Shown: positions 37,379 through 49,105 of the stretch, piece after piece | Position numbering within the stretch: the first letter of the stretch is position 1 | Layout of the letters: every line of letters starts with the position of its first letter | NCBI RefSeq assembly: GCF_041381155.1 | Contig: NC_091147.1 | Span: 26,629,849-26,693,848, forward strand | Direction of reading: 5' to 3' | Length of the DNA: 64,000 nucleotides | Origin: Argopecten irradians | Taxonomy: Eukaryota > Mollusca > Bivalvia > Pectinida > Pectinidae | Position numbers and translations under genes: made by a program | Notes under the pieces: model-generated | Database searches by the model: none | Seen by the model: the letters and a program-made list of their open reading frames with translations, nothing else | Told to the model about the DNA's origin: nothing

Positions 37379-38701
37379 TTACAATGTATGTGTCGCCGAT
37401 GTCTGATGTTGTCTGGATATTGGGAGGTTGATCCGGCTTATCACTGGAGCAACACAACAGGTGGCGTTGTCTACACGTTAACAGGCAGCAAATTATCAAA
37501 GAGGGGCTGTGCTGCTGTCTGTTAGTATAACTTGAACTGCCTGATGTTTGGGTACAATGATGTCACCGGAACCTGTCGTGGTTTCCGGTATCTAGAACAC
37601 AATCCGGTGTCGATCCTCGAGGAGTCAAAGGTCATCTACAAACATACACAATGTAAGCCGCTTTGCAAATTATGAATTAAAGGTTTAATCTTGTTTTGGT
37701 CGATTTCATGGGAAAATTTCATTCATATGAAGATAATATTCAAATTAAAATTCATTATTATGCATATTTTCGAAATATAAAGTTATTAATTCTACTATTA
37801 ATGTTATCGCTTGATATACATGTGTTAGACTATTGAATCAAGTATATTGTGGGAAAATTGAAGTACGAATTGTCATATTGTAGGTTGTCATCTCGCGGGC
37901 TATAAATGGATAGAGGATGGACCTTTATGTGCAAAGATGTACAATAAAACAATGACCTGGAACAACGCAAAAGCACAATGTGAACAAGACGATGACCGGC
38001 TAGCAATTTTTGATAATGCTAAAAAATACCAGGCGTACTTTTATGGAGGTATAGTCGTAAGATAAACGAATTATTTGTCAAACTATGTAAACATAGTTAA
38101 GTATTGTCTAAATGATGGATAAATATAAATCCATTGATAGTTGTAATTGTATTATAATAATATCATAGTAAATTTTATGATATCACCTTGATTTAATTTT
38201 CGGCTGCCGAATGCAAGATATTAAAGATTTGTGTTCTTACAACTAGAGATTAAATAGGCGTCCGATATTGATACTGTAAGAAAACATAAATGGTATGATA
38301 CTGTTTTGTTTTGTTATGATAACTTGCCTGGACTAACCGAAGAGGACACATCGTCATCAAGATGTGTCATCAATTTGTGTTTAGGTCCAAAAAATTCAAG
38401 TTTTTTTCTGATGAAAAAAACGATAGTGGTTTTAATTTTGTTGTTTACAGGGAATTCTTACAAAGATAAAGCATGGTTAGGTGTCAGCGACCACGAAACT
38501 GAGGGATCATGGGTATGGATTAACGGAGCCGAACTAGATACCTCCTACTGGTCTTTTGTCCAACTCAACGATCACAGTAGTGCTTACCTACCAGACAAGA
38601 CGAGTGCTGATTGCGGTGTAGCAGGGAGAAATGGATATCTTATTGATGAACATTGTCTGACGCAATTACGATACCTTTGCCAGAGAATAGACCTTGAGTA
38701 G
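37379..38701 (+). pseudogene. PAN/apple plus C-type lectin protein, with an in-frame stop
   Basis: Three exons join in phase: 37379-37652, 37884-38048 and 38451-38701. The first is Cys-rich and PAN/apple-like (CMCRRC..GCAAVC.YNLNCLMFGY..GTCRGFRYLE) but has TAG at 37523-37525 in the middle. The second and third make a C-type lectin domain (CHLAGYKWIEDGPLC, WNNAKAQCEQDDDRLAIF, WLGVSDHETEGSWVW, DCGV, LRYLCQ). The calcium-sugar motifs (EPN or QPD, and WND) are absent, so classical sugar binding is not expected. Such secreted lectins are common, expanded and variable in bivalves. The stop could be a real pseudogene mark, a polymorphic null or a sequence error. An upstream leader exon may lie at 35699. 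Confidence 0.7.
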
Positions 38702-40302
38702 TCTTATTGGAAGATATAATATAAACAATTGATAAGTAGGATTTCCAAACGTTCGATGTAAAGGGAAATGGGCATAATGTCAACTGCCTATCATCTTGAA
38801 TGCACCATGGTAAAATATCAGCCGGATGTGTTTGTTTATAACGAAATTCTCCTCTATGTACCATCTCATTGTTGTACAGTTTGTCAAGTGTAGAATGCAT
38901 TTCTCATTACTTACCGTCCAACACAGAACACGTGCTTGAATCAGCAGCGGCAAAGGAAGCTTGAGGCGTTCGGAACTAGAGTATCATCCGCGGTTCCATT
39001 ATCTTTGCATAACTCAATGTTGACGCGATGTATTGATCTAACTTTCGAAAAAATGAATGTCAAAATTCAAGGCTAATATTTTCAAACGCCAATATTCATT
39101 TTGTGATATTATGAAGCAAGTAAGTGCAGAAATGAGCAAAGAAACATCGGACCAAGGCCTTACTTAGTTAGGATTGGTTAATTTTGTTTTACGTCATATT
39201 AACAGTCAGTGTAAAGTAAGGACGTGCCAGGTTTATTGGAGGAGGAAAGCCAGAGTTTCGGAGAAAAACCACCGGCCAGCGGTTAGTACCTAGCAACTGC
39301 CCCACATTGGATTCGAACTTGCGACCCAGAGGTGGGGGCTTGTGGTAATATGTCGTAACATCTTAACCACTCGGTCACCAGCGACCCCATCAATAAAACA
39401 GCATGTAATGATTTTGTATATTTAGACTTAGGAAGGTTATCTTTGTTACCAGAAAAATTAGAATTTTGGAGTATAGGATCAAACTAAAGGGTACTTCTAA
39501 TTGTATTTCAAAACAATGTTTATATAATATAATTAAAAATAAAGTATTTTGCATGTTGCCCGATTCCTATTGTCTTTAACATCTGACAATAAAATATTCT
39601 GAAATAAATTGTGCAACAGCTCATGTACTACGGCCATTTTTCAACAGACCATCTGTTTAGAGTTTGCCACGGTCATTTTGCAACGGTCATTTTTCAACAG
39701 ACATGAGAATTGACCCTTCTCAACGTTAGTGACGGTAGTGAATATGCTAGTATCGGAATTATCCCCGTGTTTCTTTTGAAAACGAGAAATACGAGAAAAA
39801 GATAACGTGAAGCAAACTTACATTTATTCAGAGACAAAAATGCCAAATGACAGCGATCTTTCGGAATGCAAGTAATCATACCTTGTTGCGAACGTGATAA
39901 TTGTTCTTTATAATACGTTTGGTTTATAGAACGAATTAAAAAGAAATAGATTTCCGTCCTAAATATCAAATGTACACCCGCCAATTTCTAGTGATTTCTA
40001 TTGATATCTCAACAAATTAATTTTGTCTTCCATAGAGTACCACTTAATAAATATTAAAAATATTTTCATCAGGCGCTAGGGATATCGAATGTCTCCTGGT
40101 TTCTCGATATTTATGATAAGCTACCTATGTGCTCTTTATGAATATCAATGTTATCATAATGTTTGTAGCACTGTCATAATGACCGTGTTTATTATTACCA
40201 AGATTAACAAGGCTCCATACACTTGTTCATATAATGCTAATAAATATTGACATTTGACATCAAGTGAATCCGGATTTAGAATAACATACATCACGACACG
40301 CG
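38702..40302. other. intergenic, one SINE
   Basis: Apart from the SINE at 39177-39388 I see no gene. A CAACGGTCATTTTTCAACAG motif is repeated locally around 39630-39700. Confidence 0.5.
39177..39388 (-). mobile_element. tRNA-headed SINE (copy 3)
   Basis: A diverged full-length copy of the family at 14761. The minus strand starts GGGGTCGCTGGTGACCGAGT, has GTGGTTAAGATGTTACG and a B box (CAAGTTCGAATCCAATG), then the shared body, and ends in a T-rich tail near 39177. No clear target duplication. Confidence 0.75.
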
Positions 40303-40308
40303 TATAAA
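40303..40308 (+). promoter_or_regulatory. TATA box
   Basis: CGTATAAAAT lies about 145 bp upstream of the start codon at 40452. This puts a start of transcription near 40330-40335 and fits the only plus-strand gene downstream. Confidence 0.4.
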
Positions 40309-40451
40309 ATTACAATAAAATAGATAATATACCGGTATATATGTGGCACCAACATAGGATTTTATCATTTCTGGTGTATACAGAGACTGACAATCCGATT
40401 GCTGCCCGTCTGGCTTCAAAGAGAGCTTTTCAATACTATTAGAAGGTTAAA

Positions 40452-43400
40452 ATGTTACTTAAAATGGGATTTATACTCTTTGTCAGTTTACATATGATAT
40501 CTGAACTGTATGCAGCGTCGGTTATGGAGGCGTATATGTCACTTATCAATAGCTGTCATACCAAGCTTCACTCATGTCTGAACCATGAGAAAAGTTTATG
40601 CCATTGCGACCGTTTATGTAGATACTATGATGACTGTTGCTTAGATTCAAGTGGACTATCTAAAAGATCAGAAGAGTCTAAAGGATCTGGAGAGCCATTA
40701 CCATTCATTGAAGAAACAACATGTGCGAAAACGTCATTCAGGGAGTTCAATGTTAACAGGATTCGGTCATTTATGGTGTCAGCTTGTCCAGCCAGTTGGG
40801 AAGGAGACACCGAAGTGAAGTTCAAATGTGAAAATCAAACGAACAATGATTTGCTTGACATTATCCCTGTGTTTAATGGCGCATCCAACGCGACATTCAG
40901 AAACAGACAATGTGCAGTGTGTCATGGTGTCTCTAATGTGATGCCTTGGCTTTTAGATATATCATGCCGGTTTAATGAAAAATCGAATTTCGCATCATCT
41001 CTGAAAGAGGCGATCATGTTGAAGATACGGAATTCAGACTGTAGTGTTAGGTTTCAACCATCTGATGCCATGAGCATGCGACATTGTTCGCATATGTTCG
41101 AGTATGCATTATGGAATATTGGAAGTGCTGTAAATTTAACATCCGGTCATAAAACACGTGTTCTTACTCCCTTTTGGTTTACATTTTACACATCCTATGA
41201 CATACAGTTATTCAGGAACACACAAAGTTTCATCGATCAGCATGGTATGACCTCCTTTAACAAGGGTAGTTACCGCTGTGTTACAAAACATTCCATCACT
41301 CACAGCGATGACGATAGACTCAACATTCTGGTTGATACATCTGCCTTGTTCACGAGACCCGCACGTGTTACCCACTGTAGGGACACCGAAATCTTCCTAT
41401 CCCATGAGGTAATATAAGACTCTTTCATATGAGGATATGAAGGATAGGGATATTCTACCCGAGGGTCACAAAATGTAGTAAAACCCCAGGCTTGCTGGGG
41501 GTTTTGCAACATTTTGTGATCCCGAGGGTAAAATATCCCTATCCTCCATATCCACTTATGAAAGAGTATTTTTCTTTCATACCTCGACGTTTTATTGCAA
41601 TTTTACAACTATAAAATGCCGCCATTTTGAAATCAATTCGTAGAACTCCACGACTGGAAGTCAACTTCCATACATGACAAATTACATGATATTTTCAACA
41701 CAAATTCCGTTGTTTGCATCTTTTATAGTAAAACCAGTCAATTTTGTGAATAATTGTTAAAATTTTACCGAGGAAATAGAGATTTTGTTGACGCCATGAC
41801 GTCACGAGGCTTTATTGGATGGGTAGCCCACAGGTTTACGGCGCGCAAAAAAAAAAAAAAAAAAAAAATACTTAAAATACTGAAAGGTTGTTTACTTAGC
41901 CCTGTATTCCATTTCCAGAAAATGGGGTAATTGATTTTAAAATACTCTGAACACCACAAAAATCATCCGATCTGAATATTTTTTAGCTTACATTGAAGAC
42001 AATTCCTTACTGGTCACTATGGTATATGATATGATGGAATTATGAGCGAATTTTATTTCATATCGAAAGTTGAATTACGAGGATTCGTGTAAAAATCATC
42101 GTTAGTCGGAAAAGTACACGCTACATCCCCAGGTCACAATTCCCTAATGAGCACAGACCGAATAAAATCGCCATCCATTCAACGAATGCATCCCTGAAGT
42201 GCAGACCCTCAATATAAACTCACTTACTTATAAAAAGTACATATTGGCATCCCTTAGCGATCCTCACGCTCCATTTATTGTCATGCAGAACAGATGATCT
42301 CGGCCATTTTTTGTCTGTCGTCTCCGATTTGAATCAAGCTCTCTGATTGGTCCACTCGCTCTTAGGAGTCAATCAGAGAGCTTGTATCAAATCGGAGACG
42401 ACAAACAAAAAATGGCCGAGACAAAAGTTGACTTCCAGTCGTGGATTTCTTCGAATTTATTTCAAAATGGCGGGATGTTATAGTTGTAAAATTGCAATAA
42501 AACGTCGAGGTATGAAAGAAAAATGCTCTTCAATAAGTGGATATGGAGGATAGGGATATTCTACCCTCGTAAACCTGTGGGTAGCCATGCAATACAGCCT
42601 CAGGCGACATGAGTGTATTGCCCTAGACCAGCCACTATAACACTCGTAGGTATGAAAGAAAATACTCTATATGTATATATAAACACAACTGTCGACTTTT
42701 ATTTATGCTTGTAACCTACTCTTTTTTACATGACACATTGCACAATCATATTTGTTTTAGTAATTGGTATTGTATTAATTAGGATTTAATTTGTACTTAT
42801 TGGTACATCACACGGAGCGTGACAGTCGGTTTTCGGTGGGTAACCCTTCGGTGCCGATGAGAAATAAAACGATATCTCAAATTAATCAATTTCAAATTAC
42901 CTGGTATCCGATTTCCAATTAAGTCAAAACAATACCTCAAAACATAAAACAATCTAATTAGTTGAATGTTTTTCTTCTATTTAGATTGGCTGTCGGACCC
43001 TCTATTGCCGTTCTAACATGGAACCAACCGGCAGTAGGTGTGCTGCCATAATATACAAAACAAACGGAATTATCTTGGATCTGTTGTTTGAAACTCCCAA
43101 TGACATTGTGTCTCGCGATATTAGAGAACTCCCTGCAGAAATTCATAAAACACTGAGCAAACAGGCCATATTGGATATTTTAATTTCTCATATGACTGAG
43201 GTTTATCTGTGGAGAAATCATAGAAGATTCAACATTATACGAGGGTATGACAGGATTTCTTCCATGCCGTGTTCTTTCATTCGGGTACGGTATAGGATTT
43301 ACGAAAAACCTGCAAGTAATGTGACTTTGGAATATAAAACAAAAATAATTGCCGATGCATTTAGGAATTACCAAAGGAATCTTTCAAATGGTGTTTTTGT

Positions 43401-43779
43401 GAAACAATTGGACAACGTCACAGAATCTAATTGCCAAACCAATACCTCGCTGAAAAATCCGATTTACAATGCAAACAGATTTCTGTACGAAGATATTTTA
43501 CCGTGTTCAGCAGTGAAGGTAGAGCCTCGGGAAAATGAAATAAATGATTCGAGTAGAGAACTTAAAGACGGACAATTTCACACACAGTTATTCTATTTAA
43601 ACACAAAGACTATTAAATCAACAGATGTTTTATATATATCAGGAAACTATTTTCTTTGCCTTGATCGCTACAGGTCAAAATATGAGACGGCTAATAACAA
43701 TGCTATGGACAAGACTAACCTAGCCGCCTCAATATTTATAAACATGTTGATTGCATTACTTACCTTTATTTGGATATGA
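40452..43779 (+). CDS. secreted or GPI-anchored ectodomain of mollusc adhesion/Methuselah-like receptor type, no 7TM
   Basis: Two exons (40452-41408 and 42985-43779) join in phase 0 to 583 residues (SHE|IGCRTLYCRS). Seen: a signal peptide (MLLKMGFILFVSLHMISELY), a somatomedin-B-like Cys cluster (CLNHEKSLCHCDRLCRYYDD followed by CC), a block with SACPASWEGD, and FRNRQCAVCHGV, which is characteristic of the ectodomains of many mollusc receptors annotated as Mth2/adhesion GPCRs. Several N-glycosylation sequons are present. The protein then stops after one hydrophobic stretch (NLAASIFINMLIALLTFIWI) that reaches the very C-terminus and follows a small, polar NNNAMDKT. This is the layout of a GPI-attachment signal or a single anchor. 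No seven-helix exon is seen downstream. Function is unknown, and a decoy or adhesion role would be speculation. Confidence 0.75.
41421..42660. mobile_element. composite fold-back element inside the receptor-like gene's intron
   Basis: A ~150-bp hairpin (41421-41574, arms with AAGGATAGGGATATTCTACC) leads into an outer arm (41570-41668, ATACCTCGACGTTTTATTGC onward). That arm is inverted at about 42425-42521. Between them sits a second hairpin (42301-42350 against 42366-42420, arms with GTCGTCTCCGATTTGA). There is also a poly-A run at 41847-41868. Related sequence occurs at 46074-46290. It is non-coding. Confidence 0.7.
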
Positions 43780-44058
43780 TAATCTCGCACCTCGGACAGG
43801 GAAAGCTCACATAATACCCAGTGCTAGATTTTTCTATCTCGTCAGATGTGTCTGTTACTTTTACGTGATGTTTGGTAAATTCTACCCCATGCATGTAACA
43901 GTCGAGCCAATATAAAATGTCGCTTGTGTAGTCACTTATGTGCTTCAAAATTAATAGATTTCAACATTTTTTGCATTTTATTCGTCGCTTCAGTTATGAA
44001 GCATTTACATGTAAATGTTTGATAAAGAAGTACATACTCACACTATATTGATACTTTT

Positions 44059-44430
44059 AAGATGCTCCACGATTTTTTCGATTTTTTCACTATTAAAAAC
44101 AGGAGCAGACGATTTAGTGTTTTTATTCAGTTACAAAAGTTACTTTCTTCACACCATTACCACCATTGAAAAGTTTGAGCTTCTAATTTTACTTCACGTT
44201 AAAAATATGAAAAATAATTAATTGCATACCGAAAAAAATCCGTGGCACTATATCCTGTATGGAATGAACTACTGAATGCACATGCACCAAAGGCAAAATG
44301 AATTATTTTATATATATATATTTTTTTTTTTAAATTAGACTATTATATACACGATTAAACACCAATTATTGTTCAAATGGTGAATATCATTTATATCATT
44401 TATGCTCTGTCGACGGTGGAGCATCTTTAA
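44059..44430. mobile_element. MITE, AGATGCTCCA family (copy 3)
   Basis: The left end TTAAGATGCTCCACGATTTT and the right end TCGACGGTGGAGCATCTTTA are inverted. A GCTCTGTC block and an AT-rich interior are present as in the other copies. It lies downstream of the receptor-like gene. Confidence 0.55.
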
Positions 44431-46073
44431 ATAAACTGGCTATTTTTCGCACTAGCTATTATGGCGCATCGGTGGTACGTGACCGACTTTTGTTTTCTAG
44501 TGATACGGTCTGAATTTCAATCATTCATATTAGATTTATGATACTCGTTTCGATTTTTTTCAATTTTGAAAAATGAAAAATTCTAAACTCATTTCTTGAA
44601 TCTAATATGAAGGGAAACTCATGGCAGATCAAATACGATTAAATCATAGCATCCATAGCATTCAGCATCCAGGAGAGGACCTATTAAAGAATTTCTGCCA
44701 GCATAACATGATAACTAGACTTATATATGAACTATTACAATGAATTGCACCACAGCGGAAACGCACTGCCTTCCTTTCGATCGTTCTGCTGATCGCTCCG
44801 TTCCTTTGAAGTAACCGTGAACAAAGTACAAGTAACGATTTGTTTGTGGTTTTAGTTGAAAGCCCTCCCCGTGCATTCTGATTGGTCGTTTACCTGGAGT
44901 CGGCGAAGGTGTCCGACAGCAGCAGAGCCACGTAAATACTCTTTTAATATTTAAAAAAAATGACACACAATCAAATGTACTCAAATATTACATTGAATTT
45001 TCGGCTCATAAGCATGTTTACTTCTGTATTTTCTGCAATGAAAAAGGTTGTGTACTGTTAAGTCAAATAACATCTGTACGATTACTGACCTTCAAAAACG
45101 CTAACCAGACATTCCTGTACATGTACAGTAGCTACGTGCATGTACATGTATACCATAGACTCCGATCATCGATATTCCTCGATTACTGACCTTCAAAAAC
45201 GGGGAACCAAATCGCTAGAACATATTATATGTCCCTTTTGTATTGATTGTGCTGGATACGAGCCTCGCTAATTTTATATTTGTAAAAATGAGTCAATACT
45301 AGCTTTGAGACAAACTTTCATACCGAAATATGATAAATCCAATTTTTTATATTTTACAAGAAAGATAGGGATGTACTCTCTATGTAATTCTCAATAACCT
45401 CCGTAAATATTTTTGGTTGACTTATTAAAATACTCAGTTAAAAGTACATTGTTCGTAACATGCATGACATATATGCACATACATGTAACTACATGCATGT
45501 ACACTGTATGTGCATGTAATTAAATTGATATATGAATTCCATCATATGTATTCGGATAATGTCATCATGCAGCATCAGTTATCTCTGTCAAGGATTTATT
45601 TATTTGTCTTTATTCTTTTTTCACTTGTTTTTTTAAATTATCACCTTCTATCGCAAATTATCACCTTCTGTAACACATTGTAACAAAAAAATTGAGTCTT
45701 GGAGTATCGAGGATGTAAGCGCCCATATTCCTACGCATTTCTATAATTTCCTTGATATATTTTAGAAATAATACTGATTATAGTGTATAAAAATCAGAAT
45801 TCAACTCTTCCCTGCTTATGCCATCGATAATCACTAAATATGTGATTTCGTCAAAATATCTTTGTGAATATTACTCAATGACACATGTACGCGGAGCATT
45901 AAGCCAATGAGAGTTTTCAAAAAAAAAATGTCTTGTTGATACATATATGACTTATGGATATCCATAACTGAAGTTGAAATATACAGGTAATACATACATT
46001 TTAATTACTATTTTCCCCGTAAAATTTAAATTTTGTTTTTAGAAACTAGGCTGGGTTTACTTTATTAGTAAAA
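44431..46073. other. no gene seen
   Basis: I see no supported exon. There is a 20-bp direct repeat, ATTACTGACCTTCAAAAACG, at about 45081 and 45182, and several ACATGTAC-rich stretches near 45117-45150 and 45480-45520. Confidence 0.5.
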
Positions 46074-46290
46074 GATACAAACAACGGGATTTGTGTTGAA
46101 AATATCACCCAATTTTCATATATGGAGAATTGACTTGTAGTCGCGGGATTTTTTTCCGAATTTATTTCAAGATGGCGGAAAACGTCACGGTACATGTATG
46201 AGCCTCGATAAGCCTCGGGATTTTACATTTTGTGACCCTCAGGTAGAATATCCCTCTCCTTCATATACAGTTATACACATATGAAAGAGT
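46074..46290. repeat. partial copy of the fold-back element
   Basis: This stretch (CAAACAACGGGATTTGTGTT, ATTTATTTCAAGATGGCGG, TAGAATATCCCTCTCC, CATATGAAAGAG) matches, in inverted orientation, pieces of 41427-41720 in the intron of the receptor-like gene. It ends about 35 bp before the palindromic hAT-like element. Confidence 0.6.
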
Positions 46291-46325
46291 CTTAAAATAT
46301 GTGATATCAAGGACGTAGTCTCACT

Positions 46326-47397
46326 CACAGGGGCCTGGCACGAATTTTTTTAACCAATAGTATATATGTATATTATAGTATCAAGGGTATGAACTCGGCG
46401 GCCGAGAAAAACGGACCTATTTTTTTTAAAACCGCGATTATTTCAATGAATGGGTTCTATACAACATTGACGGATATCTTACCTTAAAGAGAAATAATTA
46501 ATCTTTCCATTGAGTGCTTGATGAACAAAATTGGCCAAGTATTGGCGAAGTTATGGCTTGATGAATCGGGAAATTTACGAAAAAATATGCTAGGTAGACA
46601 TTTCCCTGTCCGGTCGAAATGTCGTCTCGGCTCTAATGGGCACCTCAAAAACCAAGCCAAAATCACAAAGTCTACGCTTGTGGTGGTAAACACTACCCAT
46701 AACTGTGTTCATCCACAATCTCCTTTGGAGGTGTCATGACCCGTACTTTGTAGAAACTCCATTTAAACATCGTGTAGCTCTCTTACTTTAACCGTCACCG
46801 CCATGTTCATTTGTTTTTCGGAACGCTTCTCGAGTTTACCGACAAGCACAACATAACATAATTTGCATAATGTAATCACGATATGTAAAGTCGAGAAGCG
46901 TTCCGAGAGAAAAACGAACATGGCGGTGACGGTTAAAGTAAGTGAGCTACACGATGTTTAAATGGAGTTTCTACAAAGTACGGGTCATGACACCTCCAAA
47001 GGAGATTGTGGATGAACACAGTTATGGGTACTGTTTACCACCACAAGAGTAGATTTTGTGATTTTGGCTTGGTTTTTGAGGTGCCCATTAGAGCCGAGAC
47101 GACATTTCGACCGGACAGGGAAATGTCTACCTAGCATATTTTTCGTAAATTTCCCGATTCATCAAGCCATAACTTCGTCAATACTTGGCCAATTTTGTTC
47201 ATCAAGCACTCAATGGAAAGATTAATTATTTCTCTTTAAGGTAAGATATCCGTCAATGTTGTATAGAACCCATTTATTGAAATAATCACGGTTTTAAAAA
47301 AATAGGTCCGTTTTTCTCGACCGCCGAGTTCATACCCTTGATACTATAATATACATATATATACTATTGGTTAAAAAAATTGTGCCAGGTCCCTGTG
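46326..47397. mobile_element. palindromic hAT-like MITE with 8-bp target duplication
   Basis: Two ~513-bp arms (46326-46839 and 46885-47397) are near-perfect inverted copies around a ~45-bp AT-rich centre. The ends are CACAGGGGCCTGGCACGA and, inverted, CACAGGGACCTGGCACAA. The exact 8-bp direct repeat GTCTCACT lies at 46318-46325 and 47398-47405. An 8-bp target duplication and CA..G ends are hallmarks of the hAT superfamily. No transposase is present, and the 69-73 codon frames inside are accidental. Confidence 0.9.
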
Positions 47398-47405
47398 GTC
47401 TCACT

Positions 47406-48203
47406 TATAAATCCTTGGTGATATATCCATAATTCGACTTTTGAATGTACATACAATGTAATTATATTTTAACTTTGCCGATGTATTAGTATATCGATTT
47501 GTACTTGTACGGTACATGATGTACATGCAAGCAATTTCAATTTTTAAAATGTTACAATATGCAAGTGAGCTTGATGAAATCCAATTCCAATCAAAGGTTC
47601 AGCGGCACAAGTTTAAAATGTGACAGACCAATCAAAAGGCGCCATGGATTTGCAATTGTAAGTGGGGATGGCTTTCAATTCTCGACAGAATGTCGGTAAT
47701 GAGGTGAAAGTTACCTGTGACGGGGTCTGTGACCACATCAAAGAAACTTTCGGAATGGTGTAACAATCTCCCGCCGCGAAACTTCATTCGAAAAGAACTC
47801 TTTCTGTTTCCGCCGTGGTGCAATTCATTGTAATTCTGGGAGTATAGGATCTCTTGAAAGGTTGTAAAGTGTTTGATCAAGTTCTTCTACAAACTGTTGG
47901 TTTTGTATCTGATTGATATCAGGACCTGAGTGATGGACCACAGGCGACCGATTGCGAAAAATCTAATAAAAAATGGTATCGATTAATATATGGAAAAAAA
48001 AAGAAAAGGGTGGACACCGCCATCTATGAATGAGAGGGACACCTCGATTAAAGCGTTAAAATTCGGCTGATAGCGTCCTGTCACATGAAAACTATACATG
48101 CGTTACAGTACTCGAATATCAATCTAATTTGTGACGACACAGTCACTATGTTCCGAGAATCCTGTATTTGTATTTCGGCCATACCGGAAGAAAATTTCCA
48201 AAT
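47406..48203. other. unassigned spacer
   Basis: The only longer frame is on the minus strand at 47880-47632 (82 codons, HHGGNRKSSFRMKFRGGRL). It has no recognised domain and no supporting neighbour, so I do not call it a gene. The CDC25 duplication begins downstream of here. Confidence 0.4.
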
Positions 48204-48320
48204 GGAGGGCTGAAATTGGTTGCGAGTTCCTTAAGCTCCGTTTAATAAACGAACTCGGGCCTGGGTCAGAGTTCCGTTTACTAAACGGAACTAGGAACTC
48301 GCAATCAGCTTCAGCCTTTT
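48204..48320. repeat. palindromic GGCTGAAGTTGGTTGCGAG element (copy 1)
   Basis: An inverted repeat begins GGGCTGAAATTGGTTGCGAG and ends CTCGCAATCAGCTTCAGCC. It has internal GTTCCGTTTA/TAAACGGAAC blocks. Full copies sit in the same intron of both CDC25 genes (50656-50780 and 61181-61312). A right-half copy starts at 56871, exactly at the duplication junction. Confidence 0.75.
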
Positions 48321-48718
48321 AAGCCAAACGCGTTTTGCAATCAAGGTAAAATGGAGGGAAATGGAAAAGTTTGCGTACTATGATATTTTTGTCTTTATAT
48401 GTCAAAAAATATATTACCGTCAAAACGACATTTTCACGGTAAATGTGTTTCGATTTGTCAATATAGAGTCCAAATATCAAAGATGTGATTTTCAGTCGAG
48501 AGGAACATATCACAGATCTACCTAGCATAGTGTACGTATTTCGAACTCGTGGCCAAGAGATGGAGTCCTATGATGGTAACATGTCGGTAAAATCCAGCCA
48601 TGTACTACAGACTGCAGCCCTAATCGATATAATGTCAACTAGGAAAATTCTACCACATGATTTTGAAATGCAGTTAACATGGAAAATAATGACCAAATTG
48701 ACTAAATTTTTACGATGT

Positions 48719-48724
48719 TTTATT
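48719..48724 (-). terminator. poly(A) signal of CDC25 copy A
   Basis: AATAAA on the minus strand (within GCAAATAAAACATCG), about 380 nt downstream of the stop codon at 49106. In copy B the matching site reads ATATAAAACATCG, so the canonical hexamer is lost there. Confidence 0.4.
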
Positions 48725-49105
48725 TGCATTTATCACACAAAACTACATATATGACAGTAACACAACGATACATAATCATTACATATACATTACATAGCAC
48801 TTAAATACATAGCACTTCTACATAATAATAATGTCACGTGATCTTCTTAGTACGGTATAAATACACTTGTCAAATGATAAAAAATCACAGGCTATCAATA
48901 ATATAGTCATACAGGCACCTCCTTTTGAGTCAATACTTGGATCGATCAAGATCCGTGCGTTCCATTTGCAGATACAACTGGTACGAACACGCTGTATCTG
49001 TAATGGAACGGACTGTACCAAAAACTAAAGAAGTTTGTCGTTTGTCATTGTGAAAGTAACTAGATCTCTTATATTAATTTGTACGATCCTTTGGTAGATT
49101 CATGA

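Noticed and set aside
46484..46739. Paired frames on both strands
   Set aside because: They sit in one arm of the palindromic hAT-like MITE and show no protein features.
47632..47880. 82-codon minus-strand frame
   Set aside because: No recognised motif, no clear splice context and no second copy to test conservation.
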